Translations under genes and position numbers: made by a program
The notes under the pieces: model-generated
Seen by the model: only the letters and a program-made list of their open reading frames with translations
What the model was told of the DNA's origin: nothing
Database searches by the model: none
Shown: piece by piece, positions 31,871 through 44,658 of the stretch
How positions within the stretch are numbered: position 1 is the first letter of the stretch
Layout: each line of letters opens with the position of its first letter
Origin: Actinomycetes bacterium
GTDB lineage: Bacteria > Actinomycetota > Actinomycetes > JAHEKZ01
Reading direction: 5' to 3'
Assembly (NCBI GenBank): GCA_024644435.1
Contig: JAHEKZ010000015.1
Coordinates: forward strand, 1 to 47,218
Length of the DNA stretch: 47,218 nucleotides

Positions 31871-32560
31871 TCAGGAGCGGGTGGCCCGGTGGAGGGCCAC
31901 GATCCCCCCCGAGAGGTTGCGCCACGCGACCGACGACCAGCCCACCTTCTGCAGAAGGGCAGCGAGGTGCTGCTGGTCGGGCCACGCCCTGATCGACTCG
32001 GCCAGGTAGACGTACGCCTCGGGGTTGCTGGAGATCGCCCGAGCCGTGGGAGGGAGCGCCCGCATGAGGTACTCGCTGTAGAGCGTGCGGAACGGTCCCC
32101 ACGCCGGATGGCTGAACTCGCAGACCACGATCCGGCCGCCTGGACGCGTCACGCGCAGCAGCTCGGCCAGCCCGGCCTCGGTGTCGTGCAGATTGCGCAG
32201 CCCGAACGAGATCGTGACCGCGTCGAAGCTGCCGTCAGCAAAAGGGAGCTGTAGGCCGTCTCCGGCCACGAAAGGTAGCTCGGGCCGACGCTGCTTGCCT
32301 ACCGACAGCATCCCGAGCGAGAAGTCGCACGGCACCACGAACGCGCCCCGCTCACGCAGCGGCAGCGACGAGGTTCCTGTGCCCGCGGCGAGGTCAAGCA
32401 GTCGCTCCCCCGGCTTGGGATCGAGTGCGGCGACCACACTCCGTCGCCACCGGCGGTCCTGCCCCAGCGACAGCACGTCGTTGGTCAGGTCGTACTTGGC
32501 GGCAACGTCGTCGAACATCCGTGCGACGTCGAACGGTTGCTTGTCGAGATCGGCGCGCAT
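31871..32560 (-). CDS. menG: Demethylmenaquinone methyltransferase (UbiE/MenG)
   Basis: [49 protein letters not shown]. Confidence 0.92.
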   Translation of the reverse strand: MRADLDKQPFDVARMFDDVAAKYDLTNDVLSLGQDRRWRRSVVAALDPKPGERLLDLAAGTGTSSLPLRERGAFVVPCDFSLGMLSVGKQRRPELPFVAGDGLQLPFADGSFDAVTISFGLRNLHDTEAGLAELLRVTRPGGRIVVCEFSHPAWGPFRTLYSEYLMRALPPTARAISSNPEAYVYLAESIRAWPDQQHLAALLQKVGWSSVAWRNLSGGIVALHRATRS

Positions 32561-32652
32561 CACAGTCCGAGTCTGCCCCGTGGCGGCCCGGCGTGCCCTG
32601 CCGGGTCGGTCTCCGATGAGACGCGTCGGCTCATCCGCTCTAGGGTTGACCC

Positions 32653-33891
32653 GTGAGCACCACGGCCAGGACCCGCACTCTCGTGCGCTCATTGCCGGTG
32701 GCCGACCCCGGACCGCTGCTCGACACCCTGCCCGACGACCAGATCGTCACCTGGACTCGTGGGAACGACGGCTTCGCGGCATGGGGAGAGGTCGCCCGGC
32801 TTTCGGTGTCCGGCCCCGGTCGGTTCGCCGAGGCCGCCAGGTGGTGGCGCGAGCTGGTCGGATCGCTCGATATCGACGACCAAGTGCATGTGCCCGGGTC
32901 AGGGCCGGTTGCCTTTGCCTCGTTCACGTTCGACGACGGTCCGAGCAGCTCAGTCGTCATCGTGCCTGAAGTCATCGTCGGACGCCGTGACGGCGCCTCG
33001 TGGATCACGACGATCGGGGACGCCGACCCGAACCTGGCCCACCGCAGCCCGGTCAGAGCAGCCGGCCAGGTGCGCTACAGCGACGGCTCGGTCACGTCCG
33101 CCGGCTACGAGCAGGCCGTGGCGACGGCCGTGCAGCGCATCAACGAAGGGGCCCTCGACAAGGTCGTCCTGGCCCGAGACCTGCTGGCCACCACCGAGAA
33201 CCCACTCGACGCCCGCGCACTGCTCGGCCCCCTCTCCCGCACCTACCCCAGCTGCTGGACCTTCGCCGTCGACGGGCTCGTGGGTGCCACTCCCGAGCTG
33301 CTCGTCCGGCGGACCGGCGACCATGTCGTCTCACGCGTCCTGGCGGGCACGACGCCCCGCGGCAGCGACGCGGTGGTCGACGCCCAGCACGCAGCCGATC
33401 TTCTGGCATCGGACAAGGACCGCGTCGAGCATGAGCTGGCGGTGCGTTCGGTGTCAGAGACGCTGGGGCCCTTCTGCTCAGACCTCGTGGTGCCGCGCTC
33501 GCCAGAGGTCATGCGTCTGGCCAATGTCCAGCATCTGCAGACCGACATCACCGGGCGGCTGGCGAACGGCGAGTCGGCGCTCGACCTCGCCGCGGCTCTG
33601 CACCCCACGGCCGCCGTCTGCGGCACCCCCACCGGCAAGGCCAGGGCGCTCATCCGCGAGCTCGAGGGCATGGACCGCGGACGGTATGCGGGCCCGGTCG
33701 GCTGGATCGACTCACGCGGCGACGGCGCGTTCGGCATAGCACTTCGATGTGCCCAGATCGAGCACGATGACGAGCACTCGCTACGCATGTATGCCGGCTG
33801 CGGACTGGTTTTGGGCTCAGTACCCACCGACGAGCTGGCCGAGTCGCAGACCAAGCTCTTGGCCATCAGGGACGCTCTCGAGTCCCGCTGA
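32653..33891 (+). CDS. menF: Isochorismate synthase
   Basis: 412 aa chorismate-binding enzyme; [32 protein letters not shown]; divergent from menG. Confidence 0.88.
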   Translation: MSTTARTRTLVRSLPVADPGPLLDTLPDDQIVTWTRGNDGFAAWGEVARLSVSGPGRFAEAARWWRELVGSLDIDDQVHVPGSGPVAFASFTFDDGPSSSVVIVPEVIVGRRDGASWITTIGDADPNLAHRSPVRAAGQVRYSDGSVTSAGYEQAVATAVQRINEGALDKVVLARDLLATTENPLDARALLGPLSRTYPSCWTFAVDGLVGATPELLVRRTGDHVVSRVLAGTTPRGSDAVVDAQHAADLLASDKDRVEHELAVRSVSETLGPFCSDLVVPRSPEVMRLANVQHLQTDITGRLANGESALDLAAALHPTAAVCGTPTGKARALIRELEGMDRGRYAGPVGWIDSRGDGAFGIALRCAQIEHDDEHSLRMYAGCGLVLGSVPTDELAESQTKLLAIRDALESR

Positions 33892-33898
33892 CGGCAGC

Positions 33899-36598
33899 TC
33901 AGAAGCGCCCACGATGAAGGCGCTTGTCGATGGTGACCACCACCCAGGCCAGTAGCCCGACACCGAGGATGCGCAGCCAGGTCTCCCCGCCGATCGGGGC
34001 GGTGTCGAAGAGACGGTTCATCACCGGCAGGTAGGTAATCCCCAGCTGCCCCAGGCACTGCACCATGAGCCCGCCAATCACCCAGCGGTTGCTGAACCAG
34101 CCAATGGCCCATACCGATGCGTTGAGGCTGCGGCAGTTGATCAGGTAGAACGCCTCGACCACCACGAAGACGTTGAGAGCGGCCGTGCGAGCTGCGGCCA
34201 ACGACGAACCACTCGCCAGCTCCCACTCGAACACCGACCATGCACCGGCTACGAGCACCGCCGAGACGAGCAGGACGCGCAGGACCAGGGCACGACTCAA
34301 CAGCGGGGCATGAGGGTTACGCGGAACCCGGGTCATGATTCCGGCTTCCTTCGGCTCGAACGCCAGCATCAGCCCGAGCGCGACCGCAGTCGTCATGTTG
34401 ATCCACAAGATCTGCACGGGAAGAATTGGCAGCGTTGCCCCGGTCAGGACGGCCGTCAGAACGACCAGACCTTCGCCCATGTTGGTCGGCAGCGTCCAGA
34501 CGATGAACTTGGTGAGGTTGTCGAAGACCCCTCGCCCCTCCTCCACCGCAGCCTCGATCGTGGCGAAGTCGTCATCGGTGAGGACCATGTCGGACGCCTC
34601 CTTCGCCACCTCCGTTCCTCCGAATCCCATGGCGACGCCGATGTCGGCCTGGCGCAGGGCTGGGGCGTCGTTGACCCCGTCACCGGTCATCGCCACGACG
34701 TGATGGCGTTCCTGCAGGGCGCCGACCAGTCGAAGCTTCTGCTCGGGGGAGACGCGGGCGAAAAGATCGGTCTGCTCGACGCGATCTGCGAGCTCGGCGT
34801 CCGGGATCTGGGCGAGCTCGTCACCCACGAGGATGCGGGGGGACGTCATGGGGTCGATCACGCCCACAGCCCGCGCGATCGCCAGGCCGGTCGATGCGTG
34901 GTCCCCCGTGATCATCTTGACCGAGATCCCCGCCGCATGGCAGGCGGCCACGGCAGAGGACGCCGCGTCTCGAGGTGGGTCATGCATGGCGACCAGACCG
35001 ACGAAGGCCAGGTGCCGCTCCTCCGCCAAGGCTCCCGACGAGACGCCGCGACCTCCTTCGGCCACCGCCAGCACCCGCAGACCTCGCGCGGCCATGTTCT
35101 CGGCCTGGTGGAGGACGGTCGCGGAGTCAAGGTCGCCCACCTCGCCATCCCCCACCAGCTGGCGGGAGCTGAGGCCAAGGACTCGCTCGACAGCACCTTT
35201 CACGATCACGCGCTCTGATCCCCCGTGCGCGCAGCGAACCCGCATGCACTGCTCCTCGGAGCTGAAGGGGACAACGTCCAGGCGTTCCCAGGTCTGGCGG
35301 AGACTCTCCGGCTCGACGTCCACCTTCGCCGCGAGGACGAGGAGCGCCCCTTCGGTGGGATCGCCCACCGGCTCCAGCACGTCCCCATCCGACAGATGAG
35401 CGTCACTGCACAGCACACCCGCCTCGACCAGTGACCTGAAGACGGAGTCCGCCTCCGCCGAGACGCGCTGCCCGGCGGAGTCCGCCACGGTTCCGGTCGG
35501 GTCGTAGCCCACGCCGTCGACCCGGTAGAGCGACACCGGCGTCCAGACCTCGACCACCGTCATCACGTTCTCGGTCAAGGTGCCGGTTTTGTCTGTGCAG
35601 ATGACGGTAGTGCTCCCTAGCGTCTCTACCGCGGGGAGACGGCGTACGACGGCTCGACGACGTGCCATCCGGCCGACCCCGATCGCCAACGTGATCGTCA
35701 CCGCGGCTGGAAGACCTTCAGGGATAGCCCCGACGGCGAGCGCGACAGCGGCGTTGAACATCTCGGGCCAGGGCTCGCCACGCCACACGCCGACGCCGAA
35801 GGTCACCGACGCCAGCGCCAAGATGATCAACGTGAGGACCTTGCTGAACTCGTTGAGTCGGCGGGTCAGCGGAGTTTCGAGCGGATCGACCTCACCGACC
35901 AGACGGTGGATCTGCCCCAGCTCGGTCGAGCCGCCGGTGGCCACCACCACACCGACGCCGGACCCCCGCGTCACCAAGGTGCCGGAGTAGAGCATGTTGC
36001 GGCGGTCGGCGACCAGGGTGGCCGACCGCAGGGTCACCTCGTCCTTGGCTACCGGGTCTGACTCGCCGGTCAAACTCGACTCATCGGCCTCGAGGTCGGT
36101 CTCCGTGGTCACCCTGAGGTCGGCGGGCACCTTGTCGCCGGCGGCGACGGTCACCAGGTCGCCAGGAACCAACTCCTCCGAGTCGACCACCGTGGTCTGC
36201 CCCTCACGGGTGACCCGTGCGGTCGTGCGAACCATGTCACGCAGTGCGTCCAGGGCCGACTCGGCCTTCGACTCCTGGAGCAGCCCCACTGCGGCGTTCA
36301 CCACGACTACACCGAAGATCACCACCGACTCGACCACGTCGCCGAACGTCACGCTCACCAGGCCAGCAACCAGGAGCACGTAGATCAACGGGTTGTGGAA
36401 CTGGCGGGCCAGCCGACGCATCCACCCCGCGCCCGCCACCGCGGGTAGCCGATTGGGACCGAACCTGACCTGTCTGCTGTGCGTCTCTGCCTCAGTGAGC
36501 CCGGCGCGGGGGTCGGTGCCCAGCACAAGGAGCACCTCGTGGGCGCTCAACGCATGGTGTGCGTCCCCCGAGGTGCGCTCATGGTCCGCAGCGTCCAT
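33899..36598 (-). CDS. Cation-transporting P-type ATPase (P2-like)
   Basis: 899 aa; ICTDKTGTLTENVMTV phosphorylation motif, PEGLPAAVTITLAIGVGRMARRRAVVRRLPAVETLG, MTGDGVNDAPALRQADIGVAMG. Confidence 0.92.
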   Translation of the reverse strand: MDAADHERTSGDAHHALSAHEVLLVLGTDPRAGLTEAETHSRQVRFGPNRLPAVAGAGWMRRLARQFHNPLIYVLLVAGLVSVTFGDVVESVVIFGVVVVNAAVGLLQESKAESALDALRDMVRTTARVTREGQTTVVDSEELVPGDLVTVAAGDKVPADLRVTTETDLEADESSLTGESDPVAKDEVTLRSATLVADRRNMLYSGTLVTRGSGVGVVVATGGSTELGQIHRLVGEVDPLETPLTRRLNEFSKVLTLIILALASVTFGVGVWRGEPWPEMFNAAVALAVGAIPEGLPAAVTITLAIGVGRMARRRAVVRRLPAVETLGSTTVICTDKTGTLTENVMTVVEVWTPVSLYRVDGVGYDPTGTVADSAGQRVSAEADSVFRSLVEAGVLCSDAHLSDGDVLEPVGDPTEGALLVLAAKVDVEPESLRQTWERLDVVPFSSEEQCMRVRCAHGGSERVIVKGAVERVLGLSSRQLVGDGEVGDLDSATVLHQAENMAARGLRVLAVAEGGRGVSSGALAEERHLAFVGLVAMHDPPRDAASSAVAACHAAGISVKMITGDHASTGLAIARAVGVIDPMTSPRILVGDELAQIPDAELADRVEQTDLFARVSPEQKLRLVGALQERHHVVAMTGDGVNDAPALRQADIGVAMGFGGTEVAKEASDMVLTDDDFATIEAAVEEGRGVFDNLTKFIVWTLPTNMGEGLVVLTAVLTGATLPILPVQILWINMTTAVALGLMLAFEPKEAGIMTRVPRNPHAPLLSRALVLRVLLVSAVLVAGAWSVFEWELASGSSLAAARTAALNVFVVVEAFYLINCRSLNASVWAIGWFSNRWVIGGLMVQCLGQLGITYLPVMNRLFDTAPIGGETWLRILGVGLLAWVVVTIDKRLHRGRF

Positions 36599-36605
36599 GG
36601 GGTGT

Positions 36606-37046
36606 TCAGCCGTCGATGGTTGCCAGCTGGCCCTCGATCACTGCGCGGTCGTCAGCATCGTCCACCTGACCCAGGAGCTCTTTTGCTTTCAGCACCCATG
36701 CGTCACGTTCGGCATCGTGCCCAGCCACTGCATGCGCCCTGGCCAGCCCCTCGCAGGTCGACGCCTTCAGCCACAGGGGAACGTCGGCCTTCGTGGCTCG
36801 CTCATAGGCGGCCGAGGCGAAGTCCAGCGACAAACCGGCGTGCCCGGTCAGCGCAGCGACATGGGCCACCTGCCAGTCCCCGGTGATCCACTGCTCATCT
36901 GCTCCGATGTCGCCCCACAGCGCCCGGCTGGCCATCGCCAACGTGAGTAGCCGTCGGTCGTCGTCGGGCGTGCGGCCTGACTTGTCGATCAGGTCCCAGG
37001 CCTGGTTGTAGTAACGCACCGCCAGATCCCGCTGGTCATGGGCCAC
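36606..37046 (-). CDS. Hypothetical TPR-like protein
   Basis: Helical repeat-like C-terminal part of the 466-aa ORF from GTG 37046 (MAHDQRDLAVRYYNQAWDLIDKSGRTPDDD...); the upstream part is antisense to betB. Confidence 0.6.
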   Translation of the reverse strand: MAHDQRDLAVRYYNQAWDLIDKSGRTPDDDRRLLTLAMASRALWGDIGADEQWITGDWQVAHVAALTGHAGLSLDFASAAYERATKADVPLWLKASTCEGLARAHAVAGHDAERDAWVLKAKELLGQVDDADDRAVIEGQLATIDG

Positions 37047-37175
37047 AGCACCCAGCGTAGGACGAATGGTCGTGCAGGTCGATCGTGGAACCAACGTCAC
37101 GGCACCGCAACATTCCCTTGACGCCACGACTCGTCCACAGCAGGGTGAGTGACACCCGCGACCGAGAGGAGCCGC

Positions 37176-38648
37176 GTGCCCGACTTCTTCATCGGCGGAA
37201 CGTGGACGACCGCGCGTGCGAATGCCACGCGCGAGATTCGTTGCCCGGCAGACGGCTCCATGGTGACCACCGTCGACGAAGGCACGAGTGAAGACACCGA
37301 AGCCGCCATCGCCGCCGCACGACTCGCCTTCGACGACGGCCCCTGGCCCGCCACCTCTCCGGCCGACCGTGGTGCCCTGCTCGACCGGGTCGCCGATGCC
37401 CTCGAACGGCACCGCGCCGAGTTTGCCCGCGCCGAGGCGCTCGACACCGGAAAACGCCTGGTCGAGGCCGAGTACGACCTCGACGACATCATCTCCGTGT
37501 TCCGCTACTACGCGAAGTTGGCGGCAGATGTCGACGACCGCGCCATCGACGTCGAGCGGTCCGACGTCGAGAGCCGCGTGGTGCACGAGCCGGTCGGCGT
37601 CTGCGGGCTGATCACCCCCTGGAACTACCCGCTGCTGCAGACGGCGTGGAAAGTGGCTCCCGCCCTGGCCGCTGGAAATACGTTCGTGCTCAAGCCGAGT
37701 GAGCTCACCCCCTCGACGGCCATCCTGCTGATGCGCGAGCTCGACGCGGCCGGCCTCCCGCCAGGCGTGGCGAACCTCGTGCTGGGCACCGGCCCGAACG
37801 TGGGAGCCCTCCTGTCCACGCACCACGACGTCGACCTCGTGTCGTTCACCGGCGGGCTGGTCACCGGGCGGATCATCATGGCGGCAGCTGCGCCGACGGT
37901 GAAGAAGGTGGCCCTCGAGCTGGGCGGAAAGAACCCCAACATCGTCTTCGCCGACGCCGACCGCGACGCAGCGCTCGACATGGCACTCACCGCCGTCTTC
38001 CTCCACTCAGGTCAGGTGTGTTCAGCCGGCGCCCGACTGCTCATCGAGGAGTCCATCCACGACTCCTTCGTCGACGAGCTGGTCGAACGAGCACGCAAGA
38101 TCCGGATCGGTGGCCCGTTCGATGAGACTGCTGAGACCGGGCCGCTGGTCTCCGAGGCCCACCGCGCGAAGGTCGAGGCCTACGTAGCGGCTGGTGTCGC
38201 CGAGGGCGCCGAGCTTCGCTGCGGGGGCGCCCGCCCGGACGCGCCCGAGCTTGCCAACGGCTTCTACTACCTGCCAACCGTGTTCGACCGCTGCACGGCC
38301 GACATGCAGGTAGTGCGCGACGAGTCCTTCGGTCCTGTGCTCACGGTCGAGACGTTCACTGATGAGGCTGAGGCGCTGCGCCTGGCCAACGACACCGACT
38401 ACGGCCTCGCCGGCGCGGTGTGGACATCGGATGCCGCGAAGGCCGACCGCGTCGCGGCTGGGCTTCGCGCGGGAACCGTGTGGATCAACGACTACCACCC
38501 CTACGTCCCACAAGCTGAGTGGGGCGGCTACAAGCAGTCGGGCTTCGGGAGAGAGCTCGGGCACCACGGCCTGGCGGAGTACCGCGAGACCAAGCACATC
38601 TGGCGCAACACTGCTCCGGCACCGCAGAACTGGTTCGCCGGCGAGTGA
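37176..38648 (+). CDS. betB: Betaine-aldehyde dehydrogenase-like aldehyde dehydrogenase
   Basis: LITPWNYPLLQTAWKVAPALAAGNTFVLKPSELTP; LELGGKNPNIVFADAD; GQVCSAGARL; next to betA. GTG 37176 preferred over ORF start 37149 because of the upstream GAGAGGAG. Confidence 0.87.
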   Translation: MPDFFIGGTWTTARANATREIRCPADGSMVTTVDEGTSEDTEAAIAAARLAFDDGPWPATSPADRGALLDRVADALERHRAEFARAEALDTGKRLVEAEYDLDDIISVFRYYAKLAADVDDRAIDVERSDVESRVVHEPVGVCGLITPWNYPLLQTAWKVAPALAAGNTFVLKPSELTPSTAILLMRELDAAGLPPGVANLVLGTGPNVGALLSTHHDVDLVSFTGGLVTGRIIMAAAAPTVKKVALELGGKNPNIVFADADRDAALDMALTAVFLHSGQVCSAGARLLIEESIHDSFVDELVERARKIRIGGPFDETAETGPLVSEAHRAKVEAYVAAGVAEGAELRCGGARPDAPELANGFYYLPTVFDRCTADMQVVRDESFGPVLTVETFTDEAEALRLANDTDYGLAGAVWTSDAAKADRVAAGLRAGTVWINDYHPYVPQAEWGGYKQSGFGRELGHHGLAEYRETKHIWRNTAPAPQNWFAGE

Positions 38649-38681
38649 ATCCACCACCGGATCTACCCTTGGAGACTGAAG

Positions 38682-40378
38682 ATGAGCGATGAGCGCTACG
38701 ACATCGTCATCGTGGGTGGTGGCTCCGCCGGATCTGCCTTGGCGAACCGGCTGAGTGCCGACCCCGGCACCTCCGTGCTGGTCCTGGAGGCCGGGCGATC
38801 GGACTTCATCTGGGACCCGTTCATCCACATGCCTGCGGCGCTGCCGTTCCCCATCGGCAGCCGGCTCTACGACTGGCGCTACGAAACCGATCCCGAGCCG
38901 TACATGAACAACCGCCGCGTCTTCCACGCGCGCGGAAAGGTCCTCGGCGGATCGAGCAGCATCAACGGAATGATCTTCCAGCGCGGCAACCCCATGGACT
39001 ACGAGCGCTGGGGCGCCGACAAGGGCATGGAGAACTGGGACTTCGCGCACTGCCTCCCGTACTTCAAACGCATGGAGACCTGCCTGGCCGGTGCAGATGA
39101 GTGGCGCGGGGGCAGCGGACCACTCATCCTCGAACGCGGCCCCGCGACCAACCCGCTCTTCGGAGCCTTCTTCGAGGCGGCGCAGCAGGCTGGCTACCCG
39201 CTGACCGACGACGTGAACGGCTACCGCCAAGAAGGCTTCGCCAGGTTCGACCGCAACATTCACCGGGGACGCCGGTTGAGCGCCGCCCGTGCCTACCTGC
39301 ACCCGGTCATGAACCGCAAGAACCTCGACGTCGAGACCCTGGCGCACGCCACCAAGGTGGTTTTCGAGGGCAAGCGAGCCGTCGGCGTCGAGTACGTACG
39401 CGGGGGACGCCTGAAGCGCTCCGTGCGGGCCGGTGAGGTCATCCTGTGCGGTGGCGCGATCAACAGCCCACAGCTGCTCCAGCTGTCCGGCGTCGGGGAT
39501 GCTGAGCACCTGCAGTCGCTCGGCATCGACGTCGTCGCCGACCTTCCGGGTGTCGGTGCCAACCTGCAGGACCACCTCGAGGTCTACATCCAGTACGCCA
39601 GCAAGCTTCCGGTCTCGATCGCCCCTGGGCTCGCTTGGTGGAAGCGCCCTGGCATCGGCGCCCAGTGGCTCTTCCAGCGCAAGGGGCTTGGCTCCACCAA
39701 CCACTTCGAGGGCGGCGGGTTCGCCCGCAGCAATGACGACGTCGACTACCCCAACTTGATGTTCCACTTCCTACCGATCGCGATCAGGTACGACGGGTCC
39801 TCGCCCACCGAGGGACACGGCTACCAGGTGCACATCGGACCGATGTACTCCGACGCGCGGGGCTGGGTGAAGATCCGGTCGACCGACCCGATGGAACACC
39901 CGTCGATGCAGTTCAACTACCTCTCGACCGACCAGGACCGCCGTGAGTGGACCGAGGCGGTCCAGGTGGCGCGCAAGATCCTCACGCAGTCGGCATTCGA
40001 CCCGTTCAACGATGGTGAGCTCTCGCCAGGGCCATCCGTCGAGACCGAGGAAGAGATCCTCGAGTGGGTTCGCAATGACGCCGAGACCGCGCTGCACCCG
40101 TCCTGCACCACGAAGATGGGGGTAGGCGACGACGCCGTCCTCGACCCAGCCTCGATGGAGGTCTACGACGTCGAGGGCCTCCGCGTCGTCGACGCCGGCT
40201 CGTTCCCCTACGTGACGAACGGCAACATCTATGCGCCGGTGATGATGCTGGCCGAGAAGGCGGCCGATCTCATCATCGGCGCAACACCGCTGGCGCCGTC
40301 GGACGCCCCGTTCTACCGGCACGACCTAGGTTCTCCGCTCTATCCACCAGGCGACCCCCGCAATGAAGGAGCAGCTTC

Positions 40379-40382
<4 letters not shown>
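38682..40382 (+). CDS. betA: Choline dehydrogenase (GMC oxidoreductase)
   Basis: 566 aa; [71 protein letters not shown]. Confidence 0.9.
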
Positions 40383-41448
<1,066 letters not shown>

Positions 41449-41452
<4 letters not shown>

Positions 41453-43629
41453 CGGTCGAGCTCACGGAGATCGAGCACCCGGCCGCCGAGGCCCCCGTTC
41501 CGCAGGATGACGAGGGCGGTGGGCGTCTGCGCTGGATCGCTTTGGGCGTTGTCGTTGTCGTCTGGGTGATCCTCGGCGTGATCTTCCACGGGAAGGGGAC
41601 CCAAGACCTCCCCGTCTCCCAGCTCACGGCATTCCAGGAGTGGCTCAACGAGCTGCGCAACACGATCGAGGATGCCAAGTTCAACGGAAATCCGATCTTC
41701 CTCCCGATCGACTGGCTGAGCGAGGCGCTCGACTGGACGGTCACCCAGCTGCAGAACCTCTTCGTGTCCGACTCGAGCCGTCCCCAGGGTGTTGCGCAGG
41801 TGGGTTGGGCGGGCGTCGTGGCACTTGCGGTGTGGGTGGCGTACGCGCTCTCGGGCCTGCGGATAGCCATCTTGGCTCTGGCCGTCATGCTGTCCTTCGG
41901 GTGGCTCGGCTACTGGGAACAGAGCATCGACACCCTGATCATCACCGGTGTCTCGGTGGTCATCTGCGTGATCATCGGTCTTCCCACCGGCATATGGATG
42001 TCGCGCAGCAAACGGGTCACATCGGTCCTCACTCCGGTGCTGGACACGATGCAGACCATGCCGTCATTTGCCTACCTGGGGCCGCTGGTCCTCATCTTCG
42101 GGATCGGCAACCCCGGTGCCGTCGTCGCCACCCTGATCTACGCGCTGCCTCCGCTGATCCGCATCTCGGCGTACGGCTTGAGCACGGTCTCGCCGAGCAC
42201 GGTCGAGGCGACAACCGCACTGGGGTCGACCTCCACCCAGCTGATGACCAAGGTGCAGCTGCCGATGGCCAGGCGCACCATCATCGTGGGCCTGAACCAG
42301 ACCATCATGGCCGCACTCTCGATGGCGATCATCGCCGCCTTCATCGCCGGGCCCGGGCTCGGTATCCCCATCATCGACGCGCTGAGCGTCCTGAACGTCG
42401 GTATCGCCTTCGTCAGCGGCATGTGCATCGTGTTCATGGCGATCATGCTCGACCGGGCGACGTCCGCCGCCGGCGAACGATCTGAGGCGACGTCGCGGCG
42501 CGAGGTCAACGGGCAGCGCCGCCGCCTCATCCTGGGCATCTCGGCCGCCGTGGCGGTTGTCGTGGTCGCGATCTCACACAACCAGCTGCGCTGGAACGTG
42601 TTTCCCGACTCCGAGTGGGGACGGCGGATCGCCAACTGGGTGAACGACGCCACCGACACCATCTCCAACTCGATCGGCCAGTTCACCCGGTGGTTAAGTG
42701 ACGCCTTCACCGAAGTCTTTCTCAACCCCCCGTTCGGGTTGGACGCGTGGTTCGTCGACGCACCCTGGTGGTTGGTGTCGCTCGGCATCCTGGCCGTCGC
42801 CATCTTGCTCGGCGGCGCGGGTAAGGAAGCCACCCCTCGACTGGCCGCTGCCGTAGCGCTTGGTGCCGCTGCCGTGCTGATGTCTGGCTACTGGGCGGAC
42901 AGTCCGCTCGACATGTCGTGGGTGATCTACTGGGGCGCGGTTGTGGCGCTGTTGATCGGATCATCTGCCGTCGGTGGCGGAGGGGCCCTGATCCCCACTG
43001 CAGCAAGTATTTCGCTGATCTTCGCCGTCGGTCTGTGGAACGACTCCATGGTCACGCTCACCATGACGTTGGTCGCGACACTCTTCGTGATGATCTTCGG
43101 AATCGTGGTCGGGGTGTGGATGGGGCGCAGCCGCCGGGTCGACGCCACGGTCCGGCCCTTCCTCGATGGCCTCCAGACGCTGCCAGCACTGGTGTACCTC
43201 GTACCTGCACTGGCCTTCTTCCCCGCCGGGCGATTCTTGGCGATCATCGCCGCCGTCCTCTACGCAGCGCCGGTGGCGATCAAGATCACGGCCGACGGGG
43301 TTCGAAGTGTCGCCGGGCCCACGGTCGAGGCAGCCCAGTCGCTCGGCTCCAGCCGGTGGCAGATGATCGGCAAGGTGCAGCTGCCGATGTCGAAGGGGTC
43401 GATCGTTCTCTCCGCGAACCAGGGCCTGCTCTTCGTGCTGTCGATGGTGGTCATTGGTGGCCTGGTAGGTGGCGGCGGGCTGGGGTTCCTCGTCATCAAC
43501 GGCTTCTCCCAGCGGGAAGACTTCGGCAAGGGACTGGCCGCAGGCATCGCGATCACCGCCCTCGGGATCATGCTCGACCGCATCACTGTCCATACCGCGG
43601 CGCGCTACGGACGCGCCGACACTGCCTGA
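41449..43629 (+). CDS. proW: Glycine betaine/choline ABC transporter, fused double-permease protein
   Basis: 726 aa with two EAA loops: [25 protein letters not shown] and [25 protein letters not shown]. Confidence 0.9.
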
Positions 43630-43668
43630 CCCATGCCGCGCCCATGCGGCCCGATAGAAGGAGATCGA

Positions 43669-44643
43669 GTGCGAGTAACAAGAAGACGGGCCGGACGCGC
43701 CGCGGCCTTGGCCGCAGCCGCCAGCCTGTTGCTGGCCGCCTGTGGTGGCGGCGACATCGATAGCGGTGACAGCGGTGGCAGCGCCGGCGGCGCTGACTGC
43801 GGCGACTTCAACATGGCCATCAACCCCTGGGTCGGCTACGAGGCTTCTGCCTACGTCGTCGGCGAGGTGGCGGCCCAGAAGCTCGGCTGCAACACCAACT
43901 ACCTCAAGCTCAAGGAGGAGATCGCCTGGCAGGGATTCGGTAGCGGCAAGGTTGACGTCGTCATCGAGAACTGGGGCCACGACGACCTGAAGAAGGAGTA
44001 CGTCGACAAGCAAGAGACGGCGGTCGTCGTCGGGCCCAACGGAAACGTCGGGGTCATCGGCTGGTACGTGCCACCGTGGCTTGCCGAGGCGAACCCCGAC
44101 ATCACCAACTGGGAGAATCTCAACAAGTACGCCAGTGACTTCTCCACCGCCGAGACCGGCGACAAGGGCACGTTGTGGGACGGCGACCCGTCGTTCGTCA
44201 CCAACGACGAGGCTCTGATCGAGAACCTCAAGCTCGACTACGAGGTCGTCTACGCCGGCAGCGAGGCCGCCCTGATCCAGGGTTTCCGCAACGCTGAGAA
44301 GAACAAGGAGTTCTACCTCGGGTACTTCTACGAGCCCCAGTGGTTCCTCTCCGAGGTTCCGCTCGTGAAGGTCGACCTGCCGGCATGGGAGGAAGGCTGC
44401 GACGCCGACCCCGCAACCGTCGCGTGCGACTACCCCGAGTACATCCTCGACAAGATCGCCAGCGCCGACTTCATGGCATCTGGCAGCCCGGCAGCCGATC
44501 TGGTGTCGAACTTCACCTGGACGAACGACGACCAGAACCAGGTGGCGCTCTACATCGCGAACGACGGAATGTCAGGCGAGGACGCCGCACAGCAGTGGAT
44601 CGACGACAACCCCGACAAGGTTGACGCCTGGATCAACGGCTGA
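43669..44643 (+). CDS. proX: Glycine betaine/choline-binding lipoprotein
   Basis: GTG start with AGAAGGAG upstream; lipobox LLLAAC; Trp-rich NPWVGYE, ENWGHDDL, GWYVPPW, YEPQW typical of quaternary-amine binding proteins. Confidence 0.92.
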   Translation: MRVTRRRAGRAAALAAAASLLLAACGGGDIDSGDSGGSAGGADCGDFNMAINPWVGYEASAYVVGEVAAQKLGCNTNYLKLKEEIAWQGFGSGKVDVVIENWGHDDLKKEYVDKQETAVVVGPNGNVGVIGWYVPPWLAEANPDITNWENLNKYASDFSTAETGDKGTLWDGDPSFVTNDEALIENLKLDYEVVYAGSEAALIQGFRNAEKNKEFYLGYFYEPQWFLSEVPLVKVDLPAWEEGCDADPATVACDYPEYILDKIASADFMASGSPAADLVSNFTWTNDDQNQVALYIANDGMSGEDAAQQWIDDNPDKVDAWING

Positions 44644-44658
44644 CCGTCAGCCACTAGC

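Noticed and set aside
37047-38006. N-terminal 320 aa of the 466-aa minus ORF (36606-38006)
   Set aside because: Antisense to betB; the plausible protein starts at GTG 37046
38022-39767. 581-aa minus-strand ORF antisense to betB/betA
   Set aside because: Lies antisense to well-supported betB/betA; composition is typical of the spurious complementary frame in high-GC genes, with no family motif
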